Positions 15,204-23,391 of a stretch of 34,407 nt of DNA are shown in pieces (positions within the stretch are counted from its first letter, which is position 1; each line of letters starts with the position of its first letter). Location: NCBI GenBank assembly GCA_051001135.1, contig JBPCNO010000025.1:1-34407 (forward strand), read 5' to 3'. The position numbers and the translations under genes are program-made. The DNA is from CAWHMN01 sp051001135 (GTDB lineage Bacteria > Acidobacteriota > Terriglobia > Terriglobales > Acidobacteriaceae). Under the pieces are notes generated by a model, which saw only the letters and a list, made by a program, of their open reading frames with translations, was not told the origin of the DNA and did not search any database.

Positions 15204-16424
15204 ATGGAACTTCCTGCAGCCCTTCCCCACGGCTTCCGTTTCAGCGCCGTTCGCGCCGGTATCAAGGCGAGCGGTAATCCCGATCTTGCGCTCATCGTTG
15301 CGGACGTTCCGGCATCGGCCGCAGCGATGTTCACGAATAACAAGGTGGTGGCGGCCCCCATCACCATCGGCCGTCGGCATCTCGCGCGCTCGTCCAACCA
15401 GGTGCGGGCGCTGGTTATCAATGCGGGCAACGCGAATTGCGCCACCGGCGAGCAAGGACTGGCGGCGGCCGTCGACGTGTGCGCGGCGGCGGCTGGCATC
15501 CTTGGCTGCGATGCCCACGAGATCGTCCCCTCGTCCACCGGGGTGATCGGCGTGCCGCTTCCCGCAGACAGGCTGATCGCCGCGTTACCGTCGGCGTACG
15601 ACGCGCTGGGCGATACACCCGAGCATTTGCTCGCCATCGCCAGGGCCATCATGACAACGGATACCAAGCCGAAGGTCGCGCACGGCGACTTCAGCGCCGG
15701 CGGTAAACAGGTGCGCATTGCTGGCGTGGCCAAGGGCGCGGGCATGATTCATCCGCAACTCATTCCGGCGATCCCGCATGCCACCATGCTCAGCTTCCTT
15801 TTCGCCGATGTGCAAGCCACACCGGCGCAGTTGGAGCGGGTGTTGGCGACCGCTGTCGAGGCCAGTTTTAATCGCATCTCCATCGACGGAGACACCTCTA
15901 CCAACGACACCGTGCTGCTGCTGGCCAGCGGCGCCAGCGGCGCGTCCCTCGCGTCACAGGAGGTGGCAGAGCAGTTTGCGGCAGTGTTAGGCGCCGTTTG
16001 CACCTCGCTCGCCCGGCAGATCGTTGACGACGGCGAGGGCGTGACGCACGTGATCGAACTCGACATCCGGGGCGCCGTCCACGAGGACGATGCGCTGCGT
16101 GTCGCGAAGGCGATCGCGCATTCGCCATTAGTGAAGACGGCGTGGGCCGGCAGCGATCCCAACTGGGGAAGGCTGCTCGCCGCTATCGGCTACTCTGGCG
16201 CGGCCGTGGATCCCGCGAAGATCGCAGTGCATTTCGGCGAGCTTCCCGTCTGTGCGCGCGGCGCGCGGGCGGCAGATTACGACGAGCAGGCCGCACACCG
16301 CTACCTGCAACAGCGAGCCCTGGTCCTTCACATCGATCTGGGACTGGGCTCGGGGCGCTGCCGCTTCTGGACCACCGACCTGACGGCGGAGTACGTGCAC
16401 ATCAACGCGGATTACTCCACCTGA
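15204..16424 (+). CDS. argJ: Bifunctional ornithine acetyltransferase / N-acetylglutamate synthase
   Basis: 406-residue enzyme of the cyclic arginine pathway, transferring acetyl from N-acetylornithine to glutamate. The precursor cleaves itself before a nucleophilic Thr in HATMLSFLFAD (Thr194) to give alpha and beta chains. The oxyanion STGVIG lies at residues 111-116, VINAGNANCATG at 71-82, and KGAGMIHP precedes the cleavage site. The C-terminus has SDPNWGRLLAAIGYSG and ends in VHINADYST, the conserved end of the family. ATG 15204 begins where homology begins; the frame is open upstream to 15129 but without family similarity. The enzyme may be mono- or bifunctional, which sequence alone cannot settle. 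No other arg genes are adjacent. Confidence 0.96.
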   Translation: MELPAALPHGFRFSAVRAGIKASGNPDLALIVADVPASAAAMFTNNKVVAAPITIGRRHLARSSNQVRALVINAGNANCATGEQGLAAAVDVCAAAAGILGCDAHEIVPSSTGVIGVPLPADRLIAALPSAYDALGDTPEHLLAIARAIMTTDTKPKVAHGDFSAGGKQVRIAGVAKGAGMIHPQLIPAIPHATMLSFLFADVQATPAQLERVLATAVEASFNRISIDGDTSTNDTVLLLASGASGASLASQEVAEQFAAVLGAVCTSLARQIVDDGEGVTHVIELDIRGAVHEDDALRVAKAIAHSPLVKTAWAGSDPNWGRLLAAIGYSGAAVDPAKIAVHFGELPVCARGARAADYDEQAAHRYLQQRALVLHIDLGLGSGRCRFWTTDLTAEYVHINADYST

Positions 16425-16682
16425 CGCTCGCATCGTCTTTTGCATGCGGCGCACCAAAATCAATGCATAGCGTGCAAGCCCGCGCCCAGCCTGCAATTCG
16501 TGCAGTTCAGGCGCGATCATGCACAGGTTTTTTCACACTTCTGTTGAAAAACGTGGATTGCGCTCCGGTTCAATCTGTGTTGCTCTTGCTGTTTCGATGA
16601 TTCGGCCGCTCGCGTGTCCTGAGTGATGCGGCGATCCGAAATCTCTGGGTTACAATCGTTTCCGTCAGAGGCCCCCATCGAT

Positions 16683-17627
16683 ATGGCAAGCAATACCAAG
16701 CGCGAGGCTGCCCCCGCGCAGCAACCGCCGGAGCGCATCTCAGAGCACGGCACGCCGCTGATCAGCGATGACAAGTTGAGGCAGCTCTACAGCGCCATGC
16801 TGCAGTGCCGTGCGCTCGAGGAACGCGCGCGGGCGCTTGCCCGGCGGAAGAACCTGCTCCACTTTTCGAGCGCTGGCCAACAGGAGGCGATCCTCGCCGC
16901 CGTGAGCATGGATCTGCGGCCGGACGACACCATTGCGCCATCAGAAGGCAGCTTCATCGCCGACTTTGTCAAAGGCGCATCGCTGCACACGACGCTGCAT
17001 GCGATGCAGTGCCTGATAGCTGCGGGCAGCACGGGCAAGGGGCGATCTTCGCCCGGCCCTGCGTCTCCAAGCTCTGCATCTCTGGATGACGGTGCGGCGA
17101 ACGCTCTCATCCCCCCGGCCAGCACGGCTGCACAAATCAGCATAGCCACGGGCCTGGGTCTGGCGAAGAAGCTGAGACACACAGGTCACATAGTTGTCGT
17201 GTTTGCGCGCGGTAGATGGGCGTCCGCCGGTGTCGAAGAGGAAGCGCTGCGCTTTGCGGGCATGCATGGACTGCCGATCCTCTACGTCGTGCAGGACGGG
17301 ACGGGCGCTGATTCCCGCAGCGCGACCGGCGACGACTACGGATTTCCGAGCATCCCGGTCGATGGGAATGACCTGGTCGCGCTCTACCGGGTGGCTCACG
17401 AAGCGATCAAGCGTGCGCGCCAGGGCGGCGGCCCCACGCTGATGGATTGCAAACTCCGTCACTGCTCCGATCAGCTCGACCATGACCGGAGCGAAACGGA
17501 TCCCGTTGCGAGAATGGAACGCTACCTCGCAACCAGGAAGCTCTTCAGCCAGGATTGGAAGCGGCAGATTGTGAGGGCATTCAAGGTGGAACTGGATGCA
17601 GCGGTTAAGCAGGCGCGAAGGGCGTAA
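16683..17627 (+). CDS. E1-alpha-like (2-oxoacid dehydrogenase family) protein lacking ThDP-site residues
   Basis: 314 residues resembling the alpha subunit of thiamine-diphosphate-dependent 2-oxoacid dehydrogenases: LYSAMLQCRALEERARALA, SSAGQQEAILAAVSMDLRPD, and AAQISIATGLGLAKKLRHTG fall in the family order. The active-site features are missing. The YRGH segment that contacts the cofactor pyrophosphate reads SEGSF (87-91). The Mg2+/ThDP motif GDGxxNxG, expected after the hydrophobic strand, reads ARGRWASAG (175-183), losing both the Asp and the Asn. It is thus probably non-catalytic, or has a different ligand. No E1-beta, E2 or E3 gene is next to it. ATG 16683 is preferred because a TACAAT promoter-like hexamer at 16651-16656 lies inside the longer alternative (16623). 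Confidence 0.8.
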   Translation: MASNTKREAAPAQQPPERISEHGTPLISDDKLRQLYSAMLQCRALEERARALARRKNLLHFSSAGQQEAILAAVSMDLRPDDTIAPSEGSFIADFVKGASLHTTLHAMQCLIAAGSTGKGRSSPGPASPSSASLDDGAANALIPPASTAAQISIATGLGLAKKLRHTGHIVVVFARGRWASAGVEEEALRFAGMHGLPILYVVQDGTGADSRSATGDDYGFPSIPVDGNDLVALYRVAHEAIKRARQGGGPTLMDCKLRHCSDQLDHDRSETDPVARMERYLATRKLFSQDWKRQIVRAFKVELDAAVKQARRA

Positions 17628-17658
17628 GGTCTGCTATCCCGCCGACCGCGCTGCGAAA

Positions 17659-17865
17659 CTACTCCGTCATCAGCATCACTTCAGTGGACTTGATCAAAGC
17701 CGTCACGGCGTCGCCCTTCTTGATTCCCATCTCTTCGACGCTCTGTCGCGTGATCACACTCTCGATCAAATTCTCGCCCACGCGCACGCTGACCTTGGCC
17801 GTCACCATGCCAAGCACGATCTCTTCGACTGTCCCCGCCAGTCGATTCCTCGCTGAGATTTTCAT
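17659..17865 (-). CDS. Single-domain Mop (TOBE) molybdate-binding protein
   Basis: A 68-residue protein consisting of one Mop/TOBE beta-barrel domain: MKISARNRLAGTVEEIVLG, VSVRVGENLIESVITRQSVE and GIKKGDAVTALIKSTEVML follow the molbindin pattern. Proteins of this size assemble as hexamers that bind several molybdate or tungstate anions and are thought to buffer the metal in the cytoplasm. It starts at ATG 17865, 45 bp after the gpmI stop on the same strand, so it may be read from the gpmI transcript. There is no mod transporter in the window, but a molybdenum hydroxylase lies about 16 kb away. Confidence 0.92.
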   Translation of the reverse strand: MKISARNRLAGTVEEIVLGMVTAKVSVRVGENLIESVITRQSVEEMGIKKGDAVTALIKSTEVMLMTE

Positions 17866-17910
17866 TATTCTCCGTCCCTTCTGTTTTGTGCGCTCCGTTG
17901 CGAACGCTCC

Positions 17911-19509
17911 CTACAGTCTGATGCGCAGATCACTGCCGCTCATCTCCTTGGGCTGCGGCAGATCCAGCATGGAGAGAATGGTCGGTGAGATGTCCCGCAG
18001 CGATCCGCCGTCCCGTAGCCGGTATCTCGCGGCATCTTCACTCACCAGAATGAACGGCACCGGATTGGTGGTGTGCGCGGTGTGTGGTCCGCCGCTCCTG
18101 GGATCGGCCAGCATCTCGGCGTTTCCATGATCGGCGGTGATCAGCATCGCGCCGCCATGCTGCCGGATCGCCCCGTAGAGCTGTCCCAGGCATGCATCGA
18201 CCGTTTCCACTCCCCGGATGGTCGGCTCCATCTTGCCCGAATGCCCGACCATATCGGCATTCGCAAAGTTCACGACCACTAGATCGAAGGTTGCATCTGA
18301 AATCGCCTTGCCGACAACATCCGCGATGCCGCGCGCGCTCATCTCCGGCGCCAAATCATAGGTGGCCACCTTCTGCGACTGCACCATCTGCCGCTCCTCG
18401 CCGGGAAACTCCGTCTCGATGCTGCCGTTGCAGGAGTCGGTGACGTGCGCATACTTCTCCGTCTCGGCCACGCGCAGATTGCGCAACTGCGCATCGCCGA
18501 GCACGGTGGCCAGCAGGTTTTCCATCGACTCGGGCAGCATCACCATGGGCAGCGTGAACTGCTTGTCATACTGCGTCATGGTGACGTAATGCAGACCCTT
18601 TGGAACCTCGCTGCGCGGGATCGCCGCGTCCAGATCGCCGGCACCCGGCAGCCCTCGCCCGCCGTCCTTCGCCAGGCCGCTCTCCCGGGCCAGCACGCGG
18701 GTGATCTGGCGCACCCGGTCCGCGCGGAAGTTGAAGCAGATCAACACATCCTCATCGCGCACCTTCGCCACCGGCGAGCCGTCTTCCTGCGTCACCACGA
18801 ACGGCACGATGAACTCGTCGGTCACCCCGTTGTTGTAGGACTCCTTCACGCGCGCGATGGCATCGCGATACGCGCCCCCCTCGGCGTGGCCCTTCACCAT
18901 CGCGTCGAAGGTCTTCTTCTCCCGCTCCCAGCGCCGGTCCCGGTCCATGGCGTAATAGCGGCCGCTGACCGTCGCCAATTTGCCCACGCCAATCTCGCGC
19001 ATAGCCGCGGCGAGCGCTTCCAGATAGCCCACGCCGCTCGTCGGCAGCGTGTCACGCCCATCCAGAAAGGCATGCACAAAGACGCGTTCTACGTGGTGAT
19101 GCCGTGCGGCTTTCAGCAGCGCATACAGATGCGTCTGCTGCGAGTGCACGCCGCCGTCAGAGACCAGGCCCAATAAATGAAGCTGCCCTCCGCCTTCGCG
19201 CGCGCGCCGCATCGCGGCGGCGATCACCGGGTGATCTGCGAATCCGCCGCTGGCGATCAACGCATCGATACGCGTGATGTCCATCGATACGACGCGCCCC
19301 GCTCCGATATTCAGATGGCCCACCTCGCTATTGCCCATCTGCCCGTCGGGCAGGCCGACGAAATGATCGGAGGCATGCAGGAGCGTGTTTGGATACTCGG
19401 CCAGGAGCCGGTCATAGCTGGGCTTGCGCGCCTGCGCGATCGCATTCGACGCGCGCTCCGCGCGATAGCCCCAGCCGTCCAGAATTGTCAAAACCAACGG
19501 TCTCTTCAT
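17911..19509 (-). CDS. gpmI: 2,3-bisphosphoglycerate-independent phosphoglycerate mutase
   Basis: 532-residue dimanganese enzyme of the alkaline phosphatase superfamily, interconverting 3- and 2-phosphoglycerate in glycolysis and gluconeogenesis. The N-terminus LTILDGWGYR carries the metal-binding Asp11. The phosphoserine nucleophile is Ser61 in GQMGNSEVGHLNIGAG. HAFLDGRDTLP and MDRDRRWER belong to the transferase domain, and near the C-terminus VVNFANADMVGHSG, TADHGNAE and GPHTAHTTNPVP give the second metal site. Length is typical. It is transcribed with the Mop gene and lies 2 kb from eno, the next step of the pathway, though on a separate transcription unit. Confidence 0.97.
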   Translation of the reverse strand: MKRPLVLTILDGWGYRAERASNAIAQARKPSYDRLLAEYPNTLLHASDHFVGLPDGQMGNSEVGHLNIGAGRVVSMDITRIDALIASGGFADHPVIAAAMRRAREGGGQLHLLGLVSDGGVHSQQTHLYALLKAARHHHVERVFVHAFLDGRDTLPTSGVGYLEALAAAMREIGVGKLATVSGRYYAMDRDRRWEREKKTFDAMVKGHAEGGAYRDAIARVKESYNNGVTDEFIVPFVVTQEDGSPVAKVRDEDVLICFNFRADRVRQITRVLARESGLAKDGGRGLPGAGDLDAAIPRSEVPKGLHYVTMTQYDKQFTLPMVMLPESMENLLATVLGDAQLRNLRVAETEKYAHVTDSCNGSIETEFPGEERQMVQSQKVATYDLAPEMSARGIADVVGKAISDATFDLVVVNFANADMVGHSGKMEPTIRGVETVDACLGQLYGAIRQHGGAMLITADHGNAEMLADPRSGGPHTAHTTNPVPFILVSEDAARYRLRDGGSLRDISPTILSMLDLPQPKEMSGSDLRIRL

Positions 19510-19616
19510 CGCTCTGCTTGTGGTCTGTTCATGGTTTTTCTATCTATGGTTGCTTGTAGCAGCCACGGGCTGCCGCACGATTTCGATAGTACAGTAAGGA
19601 GAACGCACCCGCCCTG

Positions 19617-20780
19617 ATGCCCCGCTTCCCTCGACTGCACTTGCAACGCATCACCAGCGGCTCGAGCTGGATACCCGAAATTGACGGGCTGCGTTTCGTC
19701 GCGATCCTCTCCGTCGTACTGTTTCATCTGGCCGCGCAGGTTGTTGCGAAGTCCAGTGTGCATTTGACCGCGCAGGCCTGGTATCAGCCGCTCTTTAACA
19801 CCTTGAGCCGCGGCCACATCGGCGTCCCGCTTTTCTTCGTCATCAGCGGCTTCATCCTCGGGCGTCCCTTCGCGCGCCAATATCTTCTCAGACAGAACCG
19901 GGTTCGCCTGCGCAGTTACTATCTGCGGCGAGTCACCCGGCTGGAGCCGCCCTACGTACTTAACCTGATCATCTCGGCGGTCGCGATCTATCTATACTTC
20001 GGCGGCCCCATTCACACTCTGCTGCTCCATCTCGCTGTAAGTGCCGTATACATGCACGGGTTGATCTTTCGGCAAGTGAGCCCGATCAATGGTGTCGCCT
20101 GGACGCTTGAGGTGGAGGTGCAGTTCTATATCCTGGTGCCGCTGCTCACGTTGATCTTCCGGCTGAAGAACGTGCTACTTCGCCGTGGCATTCTGCTAGC
20201 GAGCATTGTTATTCTGCCGGTCATCCAGACGCGCTATCTCTTCGGCCATCTTGCCGGAGATTCGTGGCTCTGGTCTTCGATCTTCTTTTATCTGCAGTAC
20301 TTCCTGGCGGGACTGCTGCTGAGCGATCTCTACGTCACCGCCATGCCGCGCTGGCGCACTTCCTTGCTCTGGGATGCGGCGAGCGTCGCCGCGTGGCTGC
20401 TGCTCTTCCAATACGTCTACGGCTGGATCTACTATGTCGAACCGCTCGCTATCCTGATCGCATACATGGGCGCATTTCGTGGCAAGCTCTTCCCGCGCAT
20501 CTTCCGCGTTCGCTGGATCGCGCTGATCGGGGGCATGTGCTACTCCATGTACCTCTGGCATTTCTTCATCATCGCGCTGGTCTTCAAGCTGACTCGCCAT
20601 CTCGTGCTCACAAGAGACCTGTTCGTCAACTTCCTGCTGCAGGCCGCGCTCATTCTCCCCTGCATCCTGGCTGGGACGCTGGTGTACTTCATCCTGATCG
20701 AACGGCAGTGCATGGATCCGGCATGGCCGCGCAAATTAAAAGCCGCCCTGAGCAGAGAGCCAGGGCGGCCGGTTGTATGA
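19617..20780 (+). CDS. Acyltransferase 3 (OafA/YrhL-type) membrane protein
   Basis: 387-residue inner-membrane O-acyltransferase of the acyltransferase 3 family, about ten hydrophobic helices. It opens with IPEIDGLRFVAILSVVLFHL, which contains the conserved EIDGLR and the active-site His (residue 37), then GHIGVPLFFVISGFILGRPF and WTLEVEVQFYILVPLL, the other family hallmarks. Such enzymes usually acetylate surface polysaccharides, peptidoglycan or lipids; the acceptor is not evident. There is no SGNH domain. It starts at ATG 19617, just divergent from gpmI. Its 3' end encodes the terminator of the opposing eno transcript, so the last ~13 residues (KAALSREPGRPVV) are shaped by an RNA element. 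Confidence 0.9.
   Translation: MPRFPRLHLQRITSGSSWIPEIDGLRFVAILSVVLFHLAAQVVAKSSVHLTAQAWYQPLFNTLSRGHIGVPLFFVISGFILGRPFARQYLLRQNRVRLRSYYLRRVTRLEPPYVLNLIISAVAIYLYFGGPIHTLLLHLAVSAVYMHGLIFRQVSPINGVAWTLEVEVQFYILVPLLTLIFRLKNVLLRRGILLASIVILPVIQTRYLFGHLAGDSWLWSSIFFYLQYFLAGLLLSDLYVTAMPRWRTSLLWDAASVAAWLLLFQYVYGWIYYVEPLAILIAYMGAFRGKLFPRIFRVRWIALIGGMCYSMYLWHFFIIALVFKLTRHLVLTRDLFVNFLLQAALILPCILAGTLVYFILIERQCMDPAWPRKLKAALSREPGRPVV
20733..20769 (-). terminator. Intrinsic terminator of the eno-DUF2059 unit
   Basis: On the minus strand GCCGCCCTG, a 10-nt loop and CAGGGCGGC (20769-20742) form a perfect 9-bp GC stem, followed at once by TTTTAATTT (20741-20733). It starts 21 bp after the DUF2059 stop. This is a textbook Rho-independent terminator lying inside the 3' coding end of the convergent acyltransferase gene. 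Confidence 0.88.
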
Positions 20781-20790
20781 GAAACGCTCA

Positions 20791-21576
20791 CTACTGCTTG
20801 GAAGGCGGTGGTGGAGTGGTCGTGCTGCCACTGGGCGGCGTGGCGGGTGCGTTGGTGGCTGGAGGTGTCCTGGGCGACGGCGACGTACCCGGCCCGCTCG
20901 TAGCTGGACCGTTCCTGCCGGGACCGCCTGCACCGGGACCGCCTGCACCGGCACCGCTTGCGGGGGCGGCGGGCTGTGGCTCGTGCTCCTGCTGATACTT
21001 CTTTTGCGCCGCCTCGATCTCCGTACGATGCCGGTCGATGACCTCGCGCCCGACCTGCTGGCCCTTCTGCTGGGACGCCAGCATGATGTCATGCATCAGC
21101 GGCGGCATGACTTCCAGCATATGGTGCCCCGCCGGCGTGCGGTAGAACTCCAGAGACTTCGCGGCATCTTCCTGCGATAGATACTTGGCGTAGATGGGTT
21201 GAAAGATCGCGACGTAGTCGACGTTGCCAAAGCTCGTCTGGAGGTCAGTCCACACATCCTCAGGGACGAAGGGGGCCGCCTGCTTCTGCATCGCGATGGT
21301 CTGCATCAGCATGCCGTTCATCGTATTCTTGAAACCCATCAGATCGTACATCTCGCGCGTCTGGTCAATCGTGATGGGGTGCGCAGGTGGAGTTGCCTGT
21401 GTGGAAGCGGATGATGCCGCGTTGGCTCCGGTCGCGGTCGCAGTGGCGGCGCCCGGTGTTGCCGGTTTCGTCGCCGTCGACTTCGGGGTTGCCGAGGTCT
21501 GCCCCTGCAGACCGGGCGTGGCCATCAACGGCAGCGCCAGCAGCGCGCCGTACCATACATACTTACTGCTCTTCAT
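20791..21576 (-). CDS. Exported DUF2059-domain protein
   Basis: 261 residues with a signal peptide (MKSSKYVWYGALLALPLMAT, cleavage near LQGQ), an Ala/Thr-rich linker to about residue 65, and then a helical DUF2059 domain: TREMYDLMGFKNTMNGMLMQ, FQPIYAKYLSQEDAAKSLEF and YRTPAGHHMLEVMPPLMHD are characteristic. A Gly/Pro/Thr-rich low-complexity tail from about 205 ends the protein and includes a 15-bp DNA tandem repeat. The family is periplasmic and of unknown function. It starts 51 bp downstream of the eno stop and shares its terminator, so it is likely co-transcribed with enolase. Confidence 0.88.
   Translation of the reverse strand: MKSSKYVWYGALLALPLMATPGLQGQTSATPKSTATKPATPGAATATATGANAASSASTQATPPAHPITIDQTREMYDLMGFKNTMNGMLMQTIAMQKQAAPFVPEDVWTDLQTSFGNVDYVAIFQPIYAKYLSQEDAAKSLEFYRTPAGHHMLEVMPPLMHDIMLASQQKGQQVGREVIDRHRTEIEAAQKKYQQEHEPQPAAPASGAGAGGPGAGGPGRNGPATSGPGTSPSPRTPPATNAPATPPSGSTTTPPPPSKQ
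20927..20956 (+). repeat. 15-bp tandem repeat in the DUF2059 gene tail
   Basis: CCTGCACCGGGACCG (20927-20941) is followed by the same unit with one change (20942-20956) and preceded by a partial third copy (20914-20926). It encodes the GAGGPGAGGPG part of the low-complexity C-terminus on the minus strand. Confidence 0.8.
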
Positions 21577-21627
21577 GCTTCTTCTCCTCAGGTTGCGCGC
21601 GGTTTCATCGCTGCGCCGCCGGCTGCC

Positions 21628-22920
21628 CTACTCGCCAAAATTGACCGCTTCAATGCCCAGATACTCGGCCGCTTGTCCCAGCTCTTCCTCGATGCGCAGG
21701 AGCTGGTTGTACTTGGCAATGCGGTCCGTGCGCGATGCCGAACCCGTCTTGATCTGTCCAGCGCCGGTGCCCACCGCCAGGTCCGCGATGAACGTGTCTT
21801 CCGTCTCGCCGCTGCGGTGCGAGATCACCGAAGTGTAGCCGTAGCGCCGCGCCAGTTCCATGGTCTCCAGCGTCTCGCTGATGGTTCCGATCTGGTTGAC
21901 CTTGATCAGGATGGAGTTGGCGATGCCCTCTTCAATGCCGCGCTGCAGGCGCTCGGTGTTGGTGACAAACAGATCGTCGCCCACCAACTGCACCCGCTCG
22001 CCCAGCATCTCGGTCATCGCGCGCCAGCCGTCCCAGTCATCTTCCGCCAGGCCGTCTTCCAGAGAGACGATGGGATACTGCCGCACCCAGCCCTCCCAGA
22101 AGCGCGCCATCTCCTCGCTGGTCTTCTCGCTCTTGTCCGACTTCTTGAAGACGTACCTGCCTGTCGTCTTGTCGTAGAACTCGCTGGCCGCCGGGTCCAG
22201 CGCAATGGCGATCTCATCGCCCGCCTTGTAGCCGGCCTTCTCGATCGCTTCGAGGATCACTTCGATGGCTTCGACGTTCGACTTGAGCGACGGTGCGAAA
22301 CCGCCCTCATCCCCGACCGCGGTGCTGTAGCCCTTCTTCTTGAGCACGCCTTTGAGCGTGTGGAAGACCTCCGCACCCCAGCGCAGTGCATCGGAAAAGC
22401 GCTCCGCGCCTACCGGCATCACCATGAACTCCTGAAAGTCCACGTTGTTGTCAGCATGCGCGCCGCCGTTGATGATGTTCATCATTGGCGTCGGCAGAAC
22501 GGATGCGTTCACGCCGCCCAGATAGCGATACAGCGGCATCTTGAGTGCGATGGCCGAGGCCCGCGCGCAGGCCATGGATACGGCCAGAATCGCGTTCGCT
22601 CCCAACCGGCTCTTGTTCTCCGTCCCGTCGATCGAGATCATGGTCGCGTCCACCAGCCGCTGGTTGGTGGCATCGATGCCGGTCAGCTCCGGCGCCAGAA
22701 TGCTCTCGACGTTTTCCACCGCCTGCAGCACGCCTTTGCCCAGGTAGTGCGTCTCGTCGCCATCGCGCAGTTCGACTGCCTCGTGCTCGCCGGTGGAAGC
22801 GCCGCTGGGAACGGCGGCCCGGCCAATCGCCCCGCCTACCAGCACGACATCAGCCTCTACCGTCGGATTTCCGCGCGAGTCCAGAATCTCGCGCGCATGG
22901 ATCTGCGCAATTTCCGTCAT
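21628..22920 (-). CDS. eno: Enolase
   Basis: 430-residue glycolytic enzyme dehydrating 2-phosphoglycerate to phosphoenolpyruvate with two Mg2+. Characteristic segments appear in order: AREILDSRGNPTVE, the flexible loop VPSGASTGEHEAVELRDGD, NIINGGAHADN, GDEGGFAPSL, metal ligands in SLEDGLAEDDW and LVGDDLFVTN, the signature ILIKVNQIGTISETLE, and SHRSGETEDTFIADLAVG with GQIKTGS near the end. The start is ATG 22920: AAGGAG sits four bases upstream, and the extra 36 codons of the longer open frame show no enolase similarity. It heads a two-gene unit with the DUF2059 gene. Confidence 0.98.
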   Translation of the reverse strand: MTEIAQIHAREILDSRGNPTVEADVVLVGGAIGRAAVPSGASTGEHEAVELRDGDETHYLGKGVLQAVENVESILAPELTGIDATNQRLVDATMISIDGTENKSRLGANAILAVSMACARASAIALKMPLYRYLGGVNASVLPTPMMNIINGGAHADNNVDFQEFMVMPVGAERFSDALRWGAEVFHTLKGVLKKKGYSTAVGDEGGFAPSLKSNVEAIEVILEAIEKAGYKAGDEIAIALDPAASEFYDKTTGRYVFKKSDKSEKTSEEMARFWEGWVRQYPIVSLEDGLAEDDWDGWRAMTEMLGERVQLVGDDLFVTNTERLQRGIEEGIANSILIKVNQIGTISETLETMELARRYGYTSVISHRSGETEDTFIADLAVGTGAGQIKTGSASRTDRIAKYNQLLRIEEELGQAAEYLGIEAVNFGE

Positions 22921-23391
22921 ATCACTCCTTGAGATTTGGTGCCGTAAACGATCCTTCAATTGCGGCCTGCGATCGACCGCGACCGGCTGCCCGGTCGTTC
23001 CACCAATGGTGCTGACCCAGTTGCCCATCTCAGTAAAATTCCTCTTTCGGAGATCCTGCTTCGGAGTCCTTCTTCACCCGATGCCGGGCAGCTTCGGAAG
23101 TTCAGCGGACTCGGGTCCACATCGCACAGAACCGATCGCCAATCTTTCTGCAGGTCCTCCAAGCAGTCTAACAAAGCGGGGAGGCTCTCCCGGACCCGCA
23201 GGGCTGCGAGTGAGCGGTGATCAATGAACGGTGAAGGGCATCCCCGCGCAACGGAGAGGTTAACCGAACAGATACTGCCCCGCATCTTGCGCGCATCGCG
23301 AGAGTCGAGCGCCATCCTTCTTCGTCTAAGCTCACATTGACCCCTCGGAACGCTTTGCCAATCACGGCCGTATCAAGACCGGAGCTGCTTG
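22921..23391. other. 470-bp divergent intergenic region
   Basis: The gap separates eno (minus) from the exported glycine-zipper protein gene (plus) and must carry both promoters. Short open frames on both strands (for example minus 22956-23315 and plus 22960-23220) have Arg/Ser-rich, low-quality translations and look like chance. I saw no tRNA-like fold, riboswitch core or repeat shared with other parts of the window. Confidence 0.5.

Noticed and set aside
18445..19176. 243-codon open frame on the plus strand over gpmI
   Set aside because: Antisense shadow of a conserved gene, with no RBS or domain.
22956..23315. 119-codon minus-strand frame between eno and the glycine-zipper protein gene
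   Set aside because: Arg/Ser-rich translation with no domain and no RBS; it overlaps the probable eno promoter.
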